Below, piece after piece: positions 48,779 to 60,974 of a stretch of DNA of 64,000 nt (position 1 is its first letter; each line of letters opens with the position of its first letter). The translations under genes and the position numbers were made by a program. This DNA comes from Tilletiaria anomala UBC 951 (taxonomy: Eukaryota > Basidiomycota > Exobasidiomycetes > Georgefischeriales > Tilletiariaceae): positions 124,001 to 188,000 of the forward strand of contig NW_013547002.1 of NCBI RefSeq assembly GCF_000711695.1, written 5' to 3'. The notes beneath the pieces were generated by a model. It was not told where the DNA came from. It saw nothing but the letters and a program-made list of their open reading frames with translations, and ran no database searches.

Positions 48779-51700
48779 CTATTCATGCAACGTGAACCAG
48801 GCGTCTCTCGCTTCCACGGCTTCGAGCCTGACCTTGCGGCGGGGGTCATCCACGCCCGTTCCGGTCCGAGCGAGAGCCCGTTGGACACTAATTCGATGCG
48901 GATGCAAAGCGAGATAAGGCAGACCTCGCGCCAAGGCGGCCAAGCATCGAAGAGCTGCCACGCGACTTGCCTACCGCAAAGTAAGAAAAGAAGTTAGTCA
49001 GTTTGACGGCAAGGAAGAACGTAATTTGCGCTGCTCACCTCTAGTGGAGTCTGCTGGGGATCAATGACAGCCAGCAGACGCGAGATCAGACTGCCGATAT
49101 GATCTTCCGCAAGCGTAAGCGCAAGGAAAGTGTTGCTGGCTTTGGCGTTGAGATTTGCGTGTGCTCCCGCTGCGACCCTCCTGGTCATACTTTGGACCTC
49201 TTCCTCTTCTACCCGCCTTTTCTGGATGTGTGCTGCGATGATGGCGACGGCGATCGTATTGGCTGCATTTCCGCGAGTCTGGGCGTCTGGCAGGTTGAGC
49301 GCCTGGATGAGAAGCGGGAATAGTTCGCGAAGCCGTTCTTGTGTGGTCGCTTTGGGCATATGCGGTAACAATGCAGTGAGGGCGATGAGGTAGACGGACT
49401 GCTTCGACGCTCTTGTGCTTGGATCTGACAAGCTCATGTTTGTGCGGTAGCCGTCGATGACTTTGGGAAGCAACACAGAGAACAGGCGCTGCCTGTACAG
49501 CAACCGGACGGTGTGCCCATTGGCCTTGGTCAGAATGTCAGAGTCCTCCTTTGCCAATATATCGAACGACCGAGCAAGCTGAGGACCGATAGAATCATCT
49601 TCGCACAGTGCGATGAGGTCCATGAGCTTCTTGTCGAAGTCCTTGCTATTGCGAATAGAAAGCCCCTTGAGGATGTATAGCCAGCATCGAAGGGACTGTG
49701 CTCTGCGAGGTGCTCCTGCAGCTCTGACTTGCCTGTCAAAGAAGCTCTGCAGAGCCTGGGATAGGACTTGGGGCAGTGGATCCGCGGCGTGCTTGTTGAT
49801 GGCGCTAGCGAGCGACAATGCGCATACGTCGAAATGCAGAAGAGAGCGCGCGCCATGTAGTTGATCCAGCTGGCGTTCGACCCATGGCAGAAGTTCGCCT
49901 CCAAATGGAAGAGGAACATCCTGTCTAAAGGGGATGATGATTGATGCAATCAAATACCACATATCGCGTTGCGCATCGTCTCTGGAAAGCGGAGCAAAAT
50001 CAGTTTTGGGTACGGAACCATCCTTCTTTGTCCGAAAACGTGGTTGCTCCAGCAGCTGCTCGAATTCCCCTTGTTCGATCGCCAGATAGACTTTCCTCGC
50101 CAGCTCAATCTGCTTTTCAAGACTGAGACTGCGTGAAAACAGCATGAGCAACGCTCCGACGTCACGATTGAGTGATGCATCGGCGGCAACAGCCGCTATC
50201 GCTGTATTGGCCGAGGGTTCGAGAATGTGCGACAACATCGGCATTAGCAGTCTTGGGATGCTTGCTGCAGCGTATTTGCCCAAGTCGCGGTCTCCGCGTC
50301 TTTCTTTCTCTCTTGTGATGGTGTACAATGCGCTGAGGAGTCCACGGGCATAGCCGACGTTGGCAGTGCGGTGTTGCTCCGTGTTGCATGGACGCATGAC
50401 GGCGAGATCAAACTTGGTCAAAAGCTTGACGATGAGAATGTCGAAGAGGCTTGACTGCGTGCCGAGACGCGCTAGCGCACCTAGCGAGTGGCGGATAGCG
50501 GTACGCTGTCTGATTTCTGCTGGCGAGAGCGCGTGCAACCGCGGCTGGGTAGCCAGGGTAGGAACAGCGTGGTCCATCTGCGTATCTCCGCTTCCATCCG
50601 AGTCGAATGCGCTCAGCTGGTCCGGCAATTTGCCGAACAGAAGTGGAAGAGTCGTTGTCTCCAGCACCTTCGCATTGATTTTCGCGACATCCATGAGTGC
50701 ATCCATTGCTAACCTGCGAACCTCGTCTAATCCTGCGCCAACGATCCCGCCTTCTTCTCCCTCTTGCCATGCGTCTGTGACAAGGAGCTCGTTAATAGCT
50801 TCCGAAAGATACCCAATCTCTTGCAAAGTGAGAAAATCATCGATGTGACAAACCTGAACGAACGCAGCGAGCGCATTGGCGCGGTAAGAGGCCGAGCGGA
50901 TACCGTTGTGCAGTGCAGCGAGGATAGCGTTCCGAAAGCTGTCAAGCGGCTTTCGATCCGTCTCGTAACTTCGCTGTGGAAGTGACGTGGCGGCAGACCA
51001 AAAGTATCGCAGCGCATTTGTTGATGATGCAGCTGAGACGGCGAACGCTAATTTCAGCTTCGAGCTATCGTCTTTGTGGGTGGCATCTTTGGTTTGCCTC
51101 GCAGTTTCTTGTCGGCCAACACCATCACCACCTCCATTCCCTGCATAGCTGACGCGCACGGATCGGAGCAAAGTGGCAATGTGACCAAGAATCGGCGCAC
51201 GAAGCGAGATCTCGTCCGGGTCTTTAAACATTTCCAGCAGTCTCTCGAAAGCGCCATAAAGCCCAAAATAAGATGTGCTCGCGCCTGCGCGGATGAGACA
51301 CGCAACGATACTTGCGGCCGGCGCGGCGAGCACCTTTTCGGGGCTTTCAAGCTCCACCAGCATCTCCGCCATGATCTTTGGCGCGAGTCCAGTGGGCGGG
51401 TCGACTGGGTCCGGGATGGTGTACAGGCATGCGAGCATACTGACAAGCGTCTCTTGTGCTGCCAAGCCTGTCTCCTTGTCTGTCGCGTGCAAAATCTCGA
51501 TCTTGAGATTCTCCCACAGCGCCTTTTCATGTGCTTGCACAGCCGCTCGCCCGTAGATGGGGAACGCCTCGCGTAATGTATCGAGCGTGTCGAGCTTCGC
51601 AGCTCCGCCCGTTGCTGATAGCTTCTCAAGCAGCAGAGGCATGGCGTGCGGCGCGAGACGAGCATTCGCGGTCATGCATCCGCGGAGTGCAGCTTTGAGG

Positions 51701-52778
51701 TCTGCGCTCGTGATGCCGTACGGATCGTCGGGTGGTGGGCGGAATGTGATGGGAAAGTAGCAGAACGTGATGTCAAAAAAGGCCTCGACAATGTCTCTGT
51801 TTTCCTCCCTTTCCAATAAGTCTGCAAAGTCGATGAGCAGCACACGGTCGGTTGCGAAGAGGAGCATCAAGTTTCGCGGATCTTTCTCGCCTTTAGCAAG
51901 AGAAATGTACCCGCGAAGGAATTTTGCGCCCAGCGAGCGAAGTGCATGAGCGCGGTGCCGTGCGACGAGTAAATCAAGAAGCTTGAAAATGAGGAAACGC
52001 AGAGCTTGCGGGTGGTCTGTCGGCTTCACATGTTCGATCAATCTGTACCGTCAGAAGAGACTTGGAAGTGAGCCAAGCACTTTTGATGTGCGAAATTATG
52101 CCGATCGTGAACTTACGCTTCTGCGACCGTCCTGGCAGCCTCTGATCCGCAAGAGTCCAGGCAGATTAGGCGCTGCAACGCCACCAGTCCAGCAGCAAGC
52201 ATCTCGCTTCCTCGGGGTACTAGCCCTCCTAGCCACCGCTTGTCTCCCTCGCGAGCACCACCTTCGGCCGCCTGTCGGGACCATCCAGCACTGGCCGGCG
52301 TTGTGCTCGTAGACGCATTGAGTTTGCGCGCAATCTCTGCAGCCACGATCTCCCCATCCTCGAGCTTAGAGGAGAAGAACGTGACCAAGGTCAAAATAGC
52401 TTGCTTATCAAAGAGCGGCTTTCCGTTGACAATTTCCCCGGCCTCTGTACTTGACGCCTCCGACGTGGGCAGCAGGTCTTTGACGGGAGCAAATGTCGTC
52501 ACGACGAGGCTGAGGAGCTGTACGGCCAAAGAGCGAATCTCCGGGTTGTCACTAGTGAGACTGTCCCGCATATGCTTAATGAGGTCGAGCAGTGAGATGA
52601 TGCGGCGTTCGACCGCCGTCACAACTGGGCTCGGGAGTTCATCTGGCGGAAGGACCGAGCCGGCTGAGGAACCCTGGGTCGATGGAGGGATCAGATAGGT
52701 GGATATTGACTGGTAGGCTTCTTGCCGTATTGAAGTCGCATCTATGGGAGAGGCTGAAAGAGAGTCGCTCGTGGACAT
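48779..52778 (-). CDS. MMS19: MMS19, cytosolic iron-sulfur assembly targeting factor
   Basis: Exons 52778-52117, 52042-49039 and 48970-48779 give 1285 aa (introns 74 and 68 nt). The N-terminal signature is strong: FDITFCYFPITFRPPPDDPYGIT, cut here to its key part YFPITFRPPPDD, followed by LKAALRGCMTA and APHAMPLLLEKLSAT. The rest is an all-helical HEAT repeat solenoid. The C-terminus, split by the last intron, ends with the family's closing helices (KVRLEAVEARDAWF). Role: scaffold of the CIA targeting complex that delivers Fe-S clusters to nuclear DNA enzymes such as Rad3/XPD and polymerases, hence its repair phenotype. The start MSTSDSL was chosen because the ORF upstream to 53219 has basic, non-conserved sequence. 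Confidence 0.92.
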
Positions 52779-53388
52779 GGTGACATCTCTAGTCAAAGTG
52801 CTGGTGCCGCCTTGCAGATGGCCAGAACTGGCATCATGTGCGTCAGCTGCCGGCGGTATCGCGGATGCTGGTGTTGCCTGCCACAGCGGCATGGCGGTTG
52901 GTTTCACACTGATCCTTACGCTTGACAGGGTGCGCTTGTCAAGCAGTGCGGTAGTTACCGAGCTTCTTCGAGTACGTTGCTCAGGATACGCTGTTGACTG
53001 GCTTGTATCTGCCACGCTGTAGCGGATTCTTCGCCAGCCGATCATAGGATGTCGCCTGCCCCAGAGTGTTAGAAGCTGCAATAATGCTCCAGCGCTGAGG
53101 CCGAGAGAGCATACATGTTGGAGTGTGACCTGTGACATTCTTTTCCGCTGGTGAACAGCCTTTCGGCCGAGAGAAATTTTGAGCTGATTGTGGTCGGCTC
53201 TCCGCTGCGTCTCGATCACATTCCGTCATGGCGGACTCCACAAAGCGTTTGATCTTGCATCAAATGGACGGCACACTATTGAGAAGCGTCTTCGCTGCCC
53301 TTCACCATCTCGACCACACCCGCGATGTGTGCAAAATGGCATTCTAGCCCCCTGATACGACGCCACCTGCATTTGTTGATAACGGAAA
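52779..53388. promoter_or_regulatory. divergent promoter region, MMS19 / PanB
   Basis: 610 bp between two divergent starts. Open frames extend into it from both genes without conserved content. No site could be assigned. Confidence 0.45.
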
Positions 53389-55319
53389 ATGCAATTGCAG
53401 GCTACGTGGTGGACTGCCGCAAGTAGGCAGATAACCGCACGCGAGTCTGCTGCGCACTTCACCCGAGGTCTCTCCAACTCCCGACCAGCATGTAGCTCTT
53501 GGCCCTCGGACGCCAAGGGTGCTGATGAGGACGAGCATGAACAACCGCAACAAGCCCCACGGAGGTCATCCTACTCCCAAGCTGACCCCGATGATCCACA
53601 AGTTCCGTCGAGCGGGGGCCATGCCTACGCGCCTACAATGAAAGGCATGTCGATCAAGAAATCTCTCACCGCCAGCTCGGCGTTTAGCAGCGTGCAGAAC
53701 CTGATGGACAATGCGAAGATCCTACTTCTAAAGCAAAATGCTGCACGTGAAGAGGCTAACGCCAAGGGCACCAGCCGATCACGAGCTGGACCAAGCATGC
53801 AAACGGAGCCACCGCCCATTAGTCCGACAACGGATGCATCCCCATCCGCGCTTGACGCCGCTACATCAGGCCCATGCATGCCGCACATGTCCAATTCACG
53901 GCCGACCGCCCTGCCGAACATTGGATCATCCACGGCGTCTACCCGCTCTGCTGCTATCGTCCAGGCGGGGCGTGTTGTCAGCGCCATCTCTCGCTCACAG
54001 CATATGCCCGACGCAACGAATGCGGGTGCCCAGGCCGCACTGGAACGGATGGAAGGCGTGCACAAGCAGGACACTCGGGTGAGAAATGTTGCGCAAAGGG
54101 CAGCAGAACAGGGCGCCAAAGGCGTGGGGAACGAGCACTTCGGCTGTGGTATGCATCCACTGCCGCCGCCGCCGCCGCGACAGAAGACCCTGTTCTACCT
54201 TGAAAGCCTGAAAAAACAAAACACTCCAATGTAAGTTGCCACGTCTATTTTCGTCGGGACTTCTGACATGAAGGCTGAAACTCGATTGTTGCACGATGCA
54301 ACAGCGTCGCACTCACTGCGTTCGACTACCCATCATCGCTTGCGGTGCGTTCAGCGGACGTTGACCTGTGCCTAGTCGGCGACTCTTTGGCGAACGTCGC
54401 TCTTGGATACCCAACGACGCGGCATGTGTCTCTGCAAGAGATGATTTTCGCATGTCAAGCAGTCCAGCGCGGCCTCGGTTCACCCATCCTGGCCGCCTCG
54501 GCACGCTTCGCCAGTCCCCTTGTGGTGTGTGACCTTCCATTTGGGACGTTTGAGGTCTCTGTCGAGGAAGGCACGCGCGCTGCTTTGCGCATCATTCAAG
54601 AAGGCAAAGTGGACGCGATCAAGATTGAAGGCGGCGAAGAGATCTACCCATTAGTGCGCACCCTGACCAAGTTCGGCATACCTGTCATGGGACACGTTGG
54701 TCTGCAGCCGCAGAAGGTCTCTTCTACGTCTGGTTATCGCGTCCAGGGTCGTTTAGCGCGTGATGCATTTACGATCTACAAGCAGGCGTTGGAGCTGCAG
54801 GCGGCAGGAGTTTTCAGCCTGGTTCTGGAGTGTGTGCCGAGCAAGTTGGCCCGGTACATCACAGAGAATTTAGACATCCCGACGATCGGGATCGGAGCTG
54901 GGAGCGGCACGGATGGACAGGTGCTCGTGCAAAGTGACATGGTCGGCGAACTTACGTCGCCTGCGCATGTCTTGGCTGGCCTCGCCGAGGCTGGCAGCAG
55001 TGAAAGCAAACAGGACCCGCCGCTAGCATCAAACGGCAAGCAAGTACCCGTCCCACACCCCAATGCACCGCGTCCACCCAAATTCGTCCGCACATTTACA
55101 CCGGGCAACTCGACAATCGGTGCACTGCGGCAAGCAGCCGTTCAAGCTTACACGGAAGCGGTCAGGAGGCGCGACTTTCCTTCGGAAGGTGCCGCCTCAA
55201 ATGACCAGGCAGCTGCGGCGGCAAGGGCGGAGGAGGGCCCCGCGCCGACGGGTGAGAGCTACAGGATGAAGAAAGAAGAGTGGGCGGGATTCTTAGAGTT
55301 GGTTGCGAAAGACCGATGA
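53389..55319 (+). CDS. 3-methyl-2-oxobutanoate hydroxymethyltransferase (PanB) with long N-terminal extension
   Basis: Exons 53389-54230 and 54305-55319 (74 nt intron) give 618 aa, against ~260-350 for most PanB enzymes. The barrel begins KTLFYLESLKKQNTPIVALT and AFDYPSSLA. It carries the metal/substrate block CLVGDSLANVALGYPTT, then IKIEGG, GIPVMGHVGLQPQ, VLECVPS and IGIGAGSGTDGQVLV. All marker motifs are intact. Reaction: adds a hydroxymethyl group from 5,10-methylene-THF to 2-oxoisovalerate, the first committed step to pantothenate and CoA. The first ~265 residues are Arg/Ser/Ala-rich and disordered. The start (MQLQATWWTAASRQITAR) looks like a mitochondrial presequence, consistent with fungal PanB. 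A second low-complexity insertion lies near residues 510-600. Confidence 0.92.
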
Positions 55320-55963
55320 GGGCAATTCCAAAATGTATCATATTCGCTTTCGTGTTCTCTTGTGCCTCAATCTGTCAGAAAGGTTCGCTACCAGGTTGGG
55401 CGGACGTTCCCTCGCACGGCCACCCACCTACCCATTCGGCGGGAAAGCGTAGAGCTGACAGCGTGCACGGTTTATAGAGCAGTGTCAGCGTACGGGCTCA
55501 ATCTCCTCTGACTAATTTTGCATAGTATATATGTGCATTGGAGGGAGCGATTGTTTGGGGGGGGTTAGCTGATTCCTATCCGAAGGTGACAAGGAGCCAG
55601 CTGCCAAAGACTGGAGTAACAGTAAGCAGAACGATAAGAGGTTCGCCTGTACTGTCCTCAATCGCTGTCCACCGATGGCCGCGCATTGGATGACTAAGCA
55701 TCGCGCCGCGTGGCTGACACAAAACTTCCCCCGCGGGAGACCGACTGGCGCGCCCAACGACAACTTCGGTCCTTAAACAGTCCAACGCGAACCTCGCGGG
55801 ATGGCCGCCGTTTCCAATGTCACGCTCCCTCTGTGACGTCTCTCCTTCGCGCTCCCCCGTCTCCTTCCTTACTACCTCATACTGGTAGGGATCTGTCTGT
55901 GTTGCACAGCAGCGATCGGCATCCTTGCCTGGACTGGCAAGTAGCTCCTACTGCAGCGTAACC
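55320..55963. other. intergenic, PanB to EXS gene
   Basis: 644 bp with the PanB 3' UTR and the promoter of the next gene. A run of ten G lies near 55555. No gene is seen. Confidence 0.5.
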
Positions 55964-58260
55964 ATGCCGTTGACCAAAGTGGGCATCCTCGATGAGCACG
56001 GCCCGGTGCTGGTCCTGCCCTCGTACTCGCAAGAATGCGTCGCCGACTGGATCTCATCTGATGCCGATCTTCTGCGCAACGCGCTCTCCTTTGTGCGCTC
56101 CGGTGCGGCGGCGACGCAACTAGGACTTGCGGGGCGCCTCGATGGGACGTACTTCTTGCCGGTCTCGCACGGTGGCAAGGATATGAGCTACAGCTTCAAC
56201 TTCTGGCTGCCACCGCCATACCGCGTCATCATGCTCATCTCTCTCGGTCTGCTGTGCTACGCGAACAATCTACACACCCTGGGGGGCCTCGCGCTTGACC
56301 CAGCACGACTTCCTAATTTTAGCCACGAATCCGCCAGCAAGACAGGGTCAGGACATGGACATTTGCCGCAGCATCGGCCACTGACTAGCGCGTCGCCGGG
56401 CAATCCCTCAGGGTCCGGGTCAGAAAGCTCGGCATCTTTATCGCAATTGCAAGTCTCTACGAGCAGCCTTCTACGATATAGAGCTGCATACGTGCTTGCT
56501 CTTGTGTACGCTGTACTCAGTACTTTTGGATGGCTCAGCTTTCGATATTGGGTAGATGGTGCACCATCCGGCGATCCATTCGGGAATCATGCTCAATTCT
56601 ACCAAGGAGTCATCTTCTTCGGGGCCATTTCGCTGTCCCTCTGGCCAGGACGCTTGCTGTTCAAATCCGTCCGCTTCACCTTTCTGCGCTCGCTCCTGCG
56701 CATTTCGAAACCCAGCTTCGCACAACGCATCAGCTTCGGAGAGGTGCTGCTCGCAGATAGCCTGACCAGCTTCGCCAAGGTATTTGGCGATGTGTGGCTA
56801 TCGCTGTGCTTTCTCTGGCCGCGCCAGGAGCACCACACGTGGTGGAATGGCAAAGGCAGCCTGGCCGTGCCGTTCATGGTCTCCTTACCGTACCTCATCC
56901 GATTACGGCAATGCTTGTCGGAGTATGCTACGTCTGCACCGACTGTCTCACTTCAGTCTGGGAAGGGAAGGCGTTCGAGAAAGCCATTAGCAAATGCGCT
57001 CAAGTACGCTACCGTACTGCCGGTCATCTGGCTGAGCGCGTTGCACGAGATGGCAAGAGATGCGGTCCTGCTTGAACTCGACGCGCGGGTCATCCCCATA
57101 GAGGAGTTGGATTCGGGGCTGAGGCGTTATGGGGATCTCATCTTTCAGCTCTGGTGAGTGCGCTGTTGCGATCACCACCCTTACCTTGCTTGGTCGCTGA
57201 GCGAGTCGCCCTCACATAAAGGCTCTTCGCTGTCTTCGTCAACACTATTTTCTCGTTCTGGTGGGACGTGACGAATGACTGGGGCCTGGACTTGCTGCGA
57301 TTCAGCACATGGTCTTCTGCCGCCCCAGGCCTTGCAAAAGGCGTGCGCCAGAGTCTTCACAAGCGGGGGATCAGCGGCGTGTCGAGCGTTCGAGCAGCGT
57401 ACGGACGCAGATTGTCATGGCGGCCGCCGAGTCTTCTAGGTAGGGCCGATACGGTTATCAGTGAGGAGAGAGATGAAGAAGAGTCTGGTGATGGCAGGAG
57501 TAAGGCCAGTGACCGGAAGCATTTCAGTGAATTGCGAAGGGGCCAGATCGCTCCAGGAGACGCACAGGATGTGCGAACCTCTCCGGCAATGGCGATAGAG
57601 GAAAGTGGAGAGGTACGAGGGATACATCAGCGAGCGAACGAAGACATGACGCCATCGGCGTCTGGATTCAGCCCTGATGCTAGGAGCTTGTCATCCTCCT
57701 CATCACCATTTGGGCCAGCCTCGCCATCAGACGCTTTCTCGTCTTCCTCATTGCTACAGCCGCCTTCGCTGGCCACACAGCACCACCACCATCATGATCA
57801 ACACCGGCGGAAGAGTTCGGTCGCGCTGCTGCGCTCGCCAGCGAAGGGTCACAGCATGCTTTTCCACCCGCTTGCGTACCAGATCATCGTGGTGCTCAAT
57901 CTGATTCTGCGATTCCTCTGGTCGCTCAAGCTCTCATCGCGCCTGCACCACATCGCTGAGCTCGAAGCGGGCGTCTTTACGCTCGAAGCGCTGGAGATCG
58001 TCAGGCGGTGGGCGTGGGTCTTCCTGCGCGTCGAGTGGGAGTTTGTCAAGCAACGACGCCTCACGGCCTCCATCAGCGAGGGCGGTGCGGCGGCAAGTGC
58101 AGAAACAGCAGCAACACCCTCTTCCACTTCTTCGTCTGCTTCGTCTTGTGCTTCGTCGTTTTCTTCTTCAGCAGCAGCGGCAAGGGCGACAGACACGGCG
58201 AATGGGGATACAGCTCCGCCTACCGGTAAAGTTAGGGCGTACGAAGGAGAGGGGCGATGA
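55964..58260 (+). CDS. EXS-domain membrane protein, Erd1-like
   Basis: Exons 55964-57153 and 57222-58260 (68 nt intron) give 742 aa. There is no SPX domain, so this is the ERD1 class rather than Xpr1/Syg1. EXS landmarks in order are: a first helix (YRVIMLISLGLLCYANNL), ADSLTSFAKVFGDVWLS, VSLPYLIRLRQCLSEY, NALKYATVLPVIW, FVNTIFSFWWDVTNDWGLDL, LAYQIIVVLNLILRFLWSL and LEIVRRWAWVFLRVEWE. Two polar low-complexity loops are inserted, one near residue 115-165 and one of ~175 residues in exon 2 before the last helices. Known role of Erd1: Golgi phosphate handling and retention of ER/Golgi residents and glycosyltransferases. The C-terminal ~60 residues are Ala/Ser-rich. Confidence 0.88.
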
Positions 58261-59379
58261 GGAACATTCTGATCCATTGACGGCAGAAGTGCTCGCATCG
58301 CTTCGTGATGGTGAGAGTGTTTATACTTGATTCACTATACTATATCTTGCATGCATACCGGCTAACATCCCTTCACGGATCAGATAAGCTGTCGGATATA
58401 ACCCTATGCAGCAGTCCTACACTCATTATATACACCCTCGGCTGGTTCCCTAATTTATCGGTCGCGCCGCGTCCCACCACACCACTCCACGCCACGGCAT
58501 GCCGCGTGAATTGTAGTCCATGCAATGTGTACAATGTACACAATACACATGCTCATGGATGTGTGCCTGGGATGCAGCAGTCAAGGCACACTGTGAATAC
58601 ATGCGCTGAATTGAAGGTTGGGATTCGAATCTTAAAAAGGACGTTGCCGACTCCGCGGTAAGAGCTGCAACGGTGCGACATCGACGCCGACCGGCGACGA
58701 TCAGCTCTCTGGAGAAGGTGCCAAGTGGAACCACCGCTCAGCTAAAGAGACCAGTCTAGCACAGCGGGTGGAGGCGCAGAGAGGTGAACATCATGAAGCG
58801 TATTCGAAAATCAAAAGTATCTGTCTTTGCAGGTTGCACACTTTCAACTTTTGAATTCGTTAGAAACCTCGTGAGAAATATTTCCTGCGCTGCGCACCGC
58901 CACTGCCTCGGTATCTGTCTTCTGCACGCTACCTATGAGAGAGATGATGGTGAGTGAGGTGCGAAAGAGAGACGCCCACGTAGAATCCACTCCAACACAA
59001 AACAGCTTGTGCTGCAGCAACATCAACTCAATCCATTCGGTGCCATGTACTTACTGTTCTCCCCGAACGTGCCCCCCGCTTTCCCCCACATACTCATATA
59101 TACCTGTGTCTAGCTGACTAGCTGGATTGTTTGCGCAGGTCCTCCTAGCCATCATTATCACCCTGTCCTGTATCCTATAAGAGTCCGTCGCCGTCTTACA
59201 TATCATATTCGCCCTTCCGCTCCCCTGCCCTCACCCAGCCTCTTCATCCCCTGTCCGCGGCCCCCCTTTCTGCGCACGCCAGACAAAGAAGCCCTCATTG
59301 CCTTCTGTAGCATCGACCAGGTCCAAATCCATCGACACGGCATGGCCATTGATACCCCTTGCATGGAAAGAAAGGAAGC
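58261..59379. other. intergenic, EXS gene to secreted-protein gene
   Basis: 1.1 kb with no supported gene. The 3' half is strongly C/T-rich, typical of a fungal promoter/leader, with a TATAAG at about 59177 roughly 200 bp before the next start. It could be a TATA element, but that is a guess. Confidence 0.45.
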
Positions 59380-60516
59380 ATGGTCACGTCTACCATCGCC
59401 CTTCTTGCTATCGGCGCCGGCGTCGCAGCAGCCGCAGCAAGGCGGGCGGGTACAGGCATCATGCCCAGTGCTGACTTGAGCAAGCGTGACATCAAAGCAG
59501 CTCCCAGGGATGGACCGGGCTACATAATCCCTAACGACAATGGCGGCTCATGCATTGGCCTCTGTGAGTAGCCGTGCGGTGTACATCGCTTTGGTCGCTA
59601 ACTGCCAAGATGAGACACAGCGGAAACTAAGCCGAGTCTCCTACGCCGCACCCCCGCAACAGTCCCGAACAACACCAATGGCGAGCCCCTAAACCTGATT
59701 ATCAGCGGCAACTCGGATGCTTACATTCGCTCTCTCGAAGGCTTCACTGCCTGGAGCAACGCCATTGGCTTCGGCAAAGAGGTAAGCATGATCGACCTCA
59801 TCTTTCGCTTTAGACCCAATCCATCCGAGCGTCTGGCACAAGCACAAGACTGACGCATGTTCTTTCTGCCTCCTGATTGATAGTGCTTCGGCTTGCACTC
59901 TGGCGCGGCCATGCAGGCCAACCTCGGCGACGGGAAAGGCTGGCGTAGCCAGCAAGCAGAGTTCCGCTTCCTGTACGAACTCCCTCCTCAGGTTGGAGCG
60001 TGCAGCGAGTCGGTCATCGGCGGCAACCAGTAGGTCGATGCCGTTGCACACGGCGCGATCCTGAGTGCACGCAAGCGCGCGTTCGCTGACTCGTTTCTCC
60101 CCGTCCACTCCCTTGTCACCCCCCCCTTCCCCCTGGGGGACACAGCTACCGCTTTTGGCAGCAGTCGACGACTAGCGCGTGGTTCCTGGCGTGCAGCGAG
60201 GAGGAGGACGTGTTCGAGTCGCACACCATCGTCCCGGACGGCTATGATAAGGGCCGCGACGACATTGTCTCACGCGCCCTGAAGAACCCGACGTACCGGA
60301 ACAAGACGTACATGACCACCGTCAACTATATCACCGGCCTGTTGCCCGTCGGCGACAACGGTATCAACCACGGCATCAGTGAGTACGGCGTGCTCTGTCC
60401 TCTCCTTGGCTCACCCACCCCTGCTTCTCGCGAGGTCATGTCCTGACGCAGCCCTCGCCCCCGCAGCAATTGACGGCCGCACCGCCGTCTTGACCATCGC
60501 CGTAACAAGCAAATAA
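59380..60516 (+). CDS. small secreted protein of a fungal family of unknown function
   Basis: Five exons (59380-59563, 59621-59781, 59884-60029, 60146-60378, 60467-60516) give 257 aa, with introns of 57, 102, 116 and 88 nt. The N-terminus is a signal peptide (TIALLAIGAGVAAAAA), followed by a Kex2-like LSKR at residues 33-36, so the mature chain may start at Asp37. The mature part has the pattern LEGFTAWSNAIGFGKECFG, ANLGDGKGWRSQQAEFR, VIGGNHYRFWQQ, ACSEEED and HTIVPDGYDKGRDDIVSRAL, ending GLLPVGDNGINHGI and TIDGRTAVL. I recognise this as a family of secreted fungal proteins with no assigned activity. Several Cys residues and one NKT sequon fit an extracellular life. Whether it acts in host or substrate interaction is unknown. 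Confidence 0.8.
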
Positions 60517-60974
60517 ACGCATAGTAAGCTTCTCCATGACGAAGCGACGGGGACAAACACAACCGCAAGAACTCAAAATACTAGCCGTTCAGACACATAT
60601 ATTATCATCAAGCATATAGCACTGCTTTTCCTTCCCTACACCGCGCGCACACACCTTGTCCAGTCAGGATCAGTGATTTTGTTTCCTTCACATATCTGTA
60701 ACGTTTTCTAGTCACGACACCAAAATGACTCTCACTGCGGCGCTTGTATTTATCTCTCCTTCACATCTTAAATAGCCATATATGCGATCTGCGGACCCAA
60801 GTGGCGGGACCCGTGTCCTTGCTGCTGTCTGCTATCCGCAGAAAATGGCGATTTCACAAATCAAACCGAGATGAATGACAGGTTTACTGATCAAAAATGG
60901 ATTCAATGACGTGGCAGGGCATCAGAATGCGCAAGGCAACCGAGTTGGGAGCCTTGTGCCCGCAGGAGAGTACA
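60517..60974. other. intergenic, secreted-protein gene to oxygenase remnant
   Basis: 458 bp, AT-richer than its surroundings and probably the 3' UTR of the secreted protein. No gene is seen. Confidence 0.5.

Noticed and set aside
58610-58700. tRNA-like stretch with GATTCGAATC and a D-arm-like segment
   Set aside because: The flanking bases do not form the five-pair T stem and no acceptor stem closes, so it is not a tRNA.
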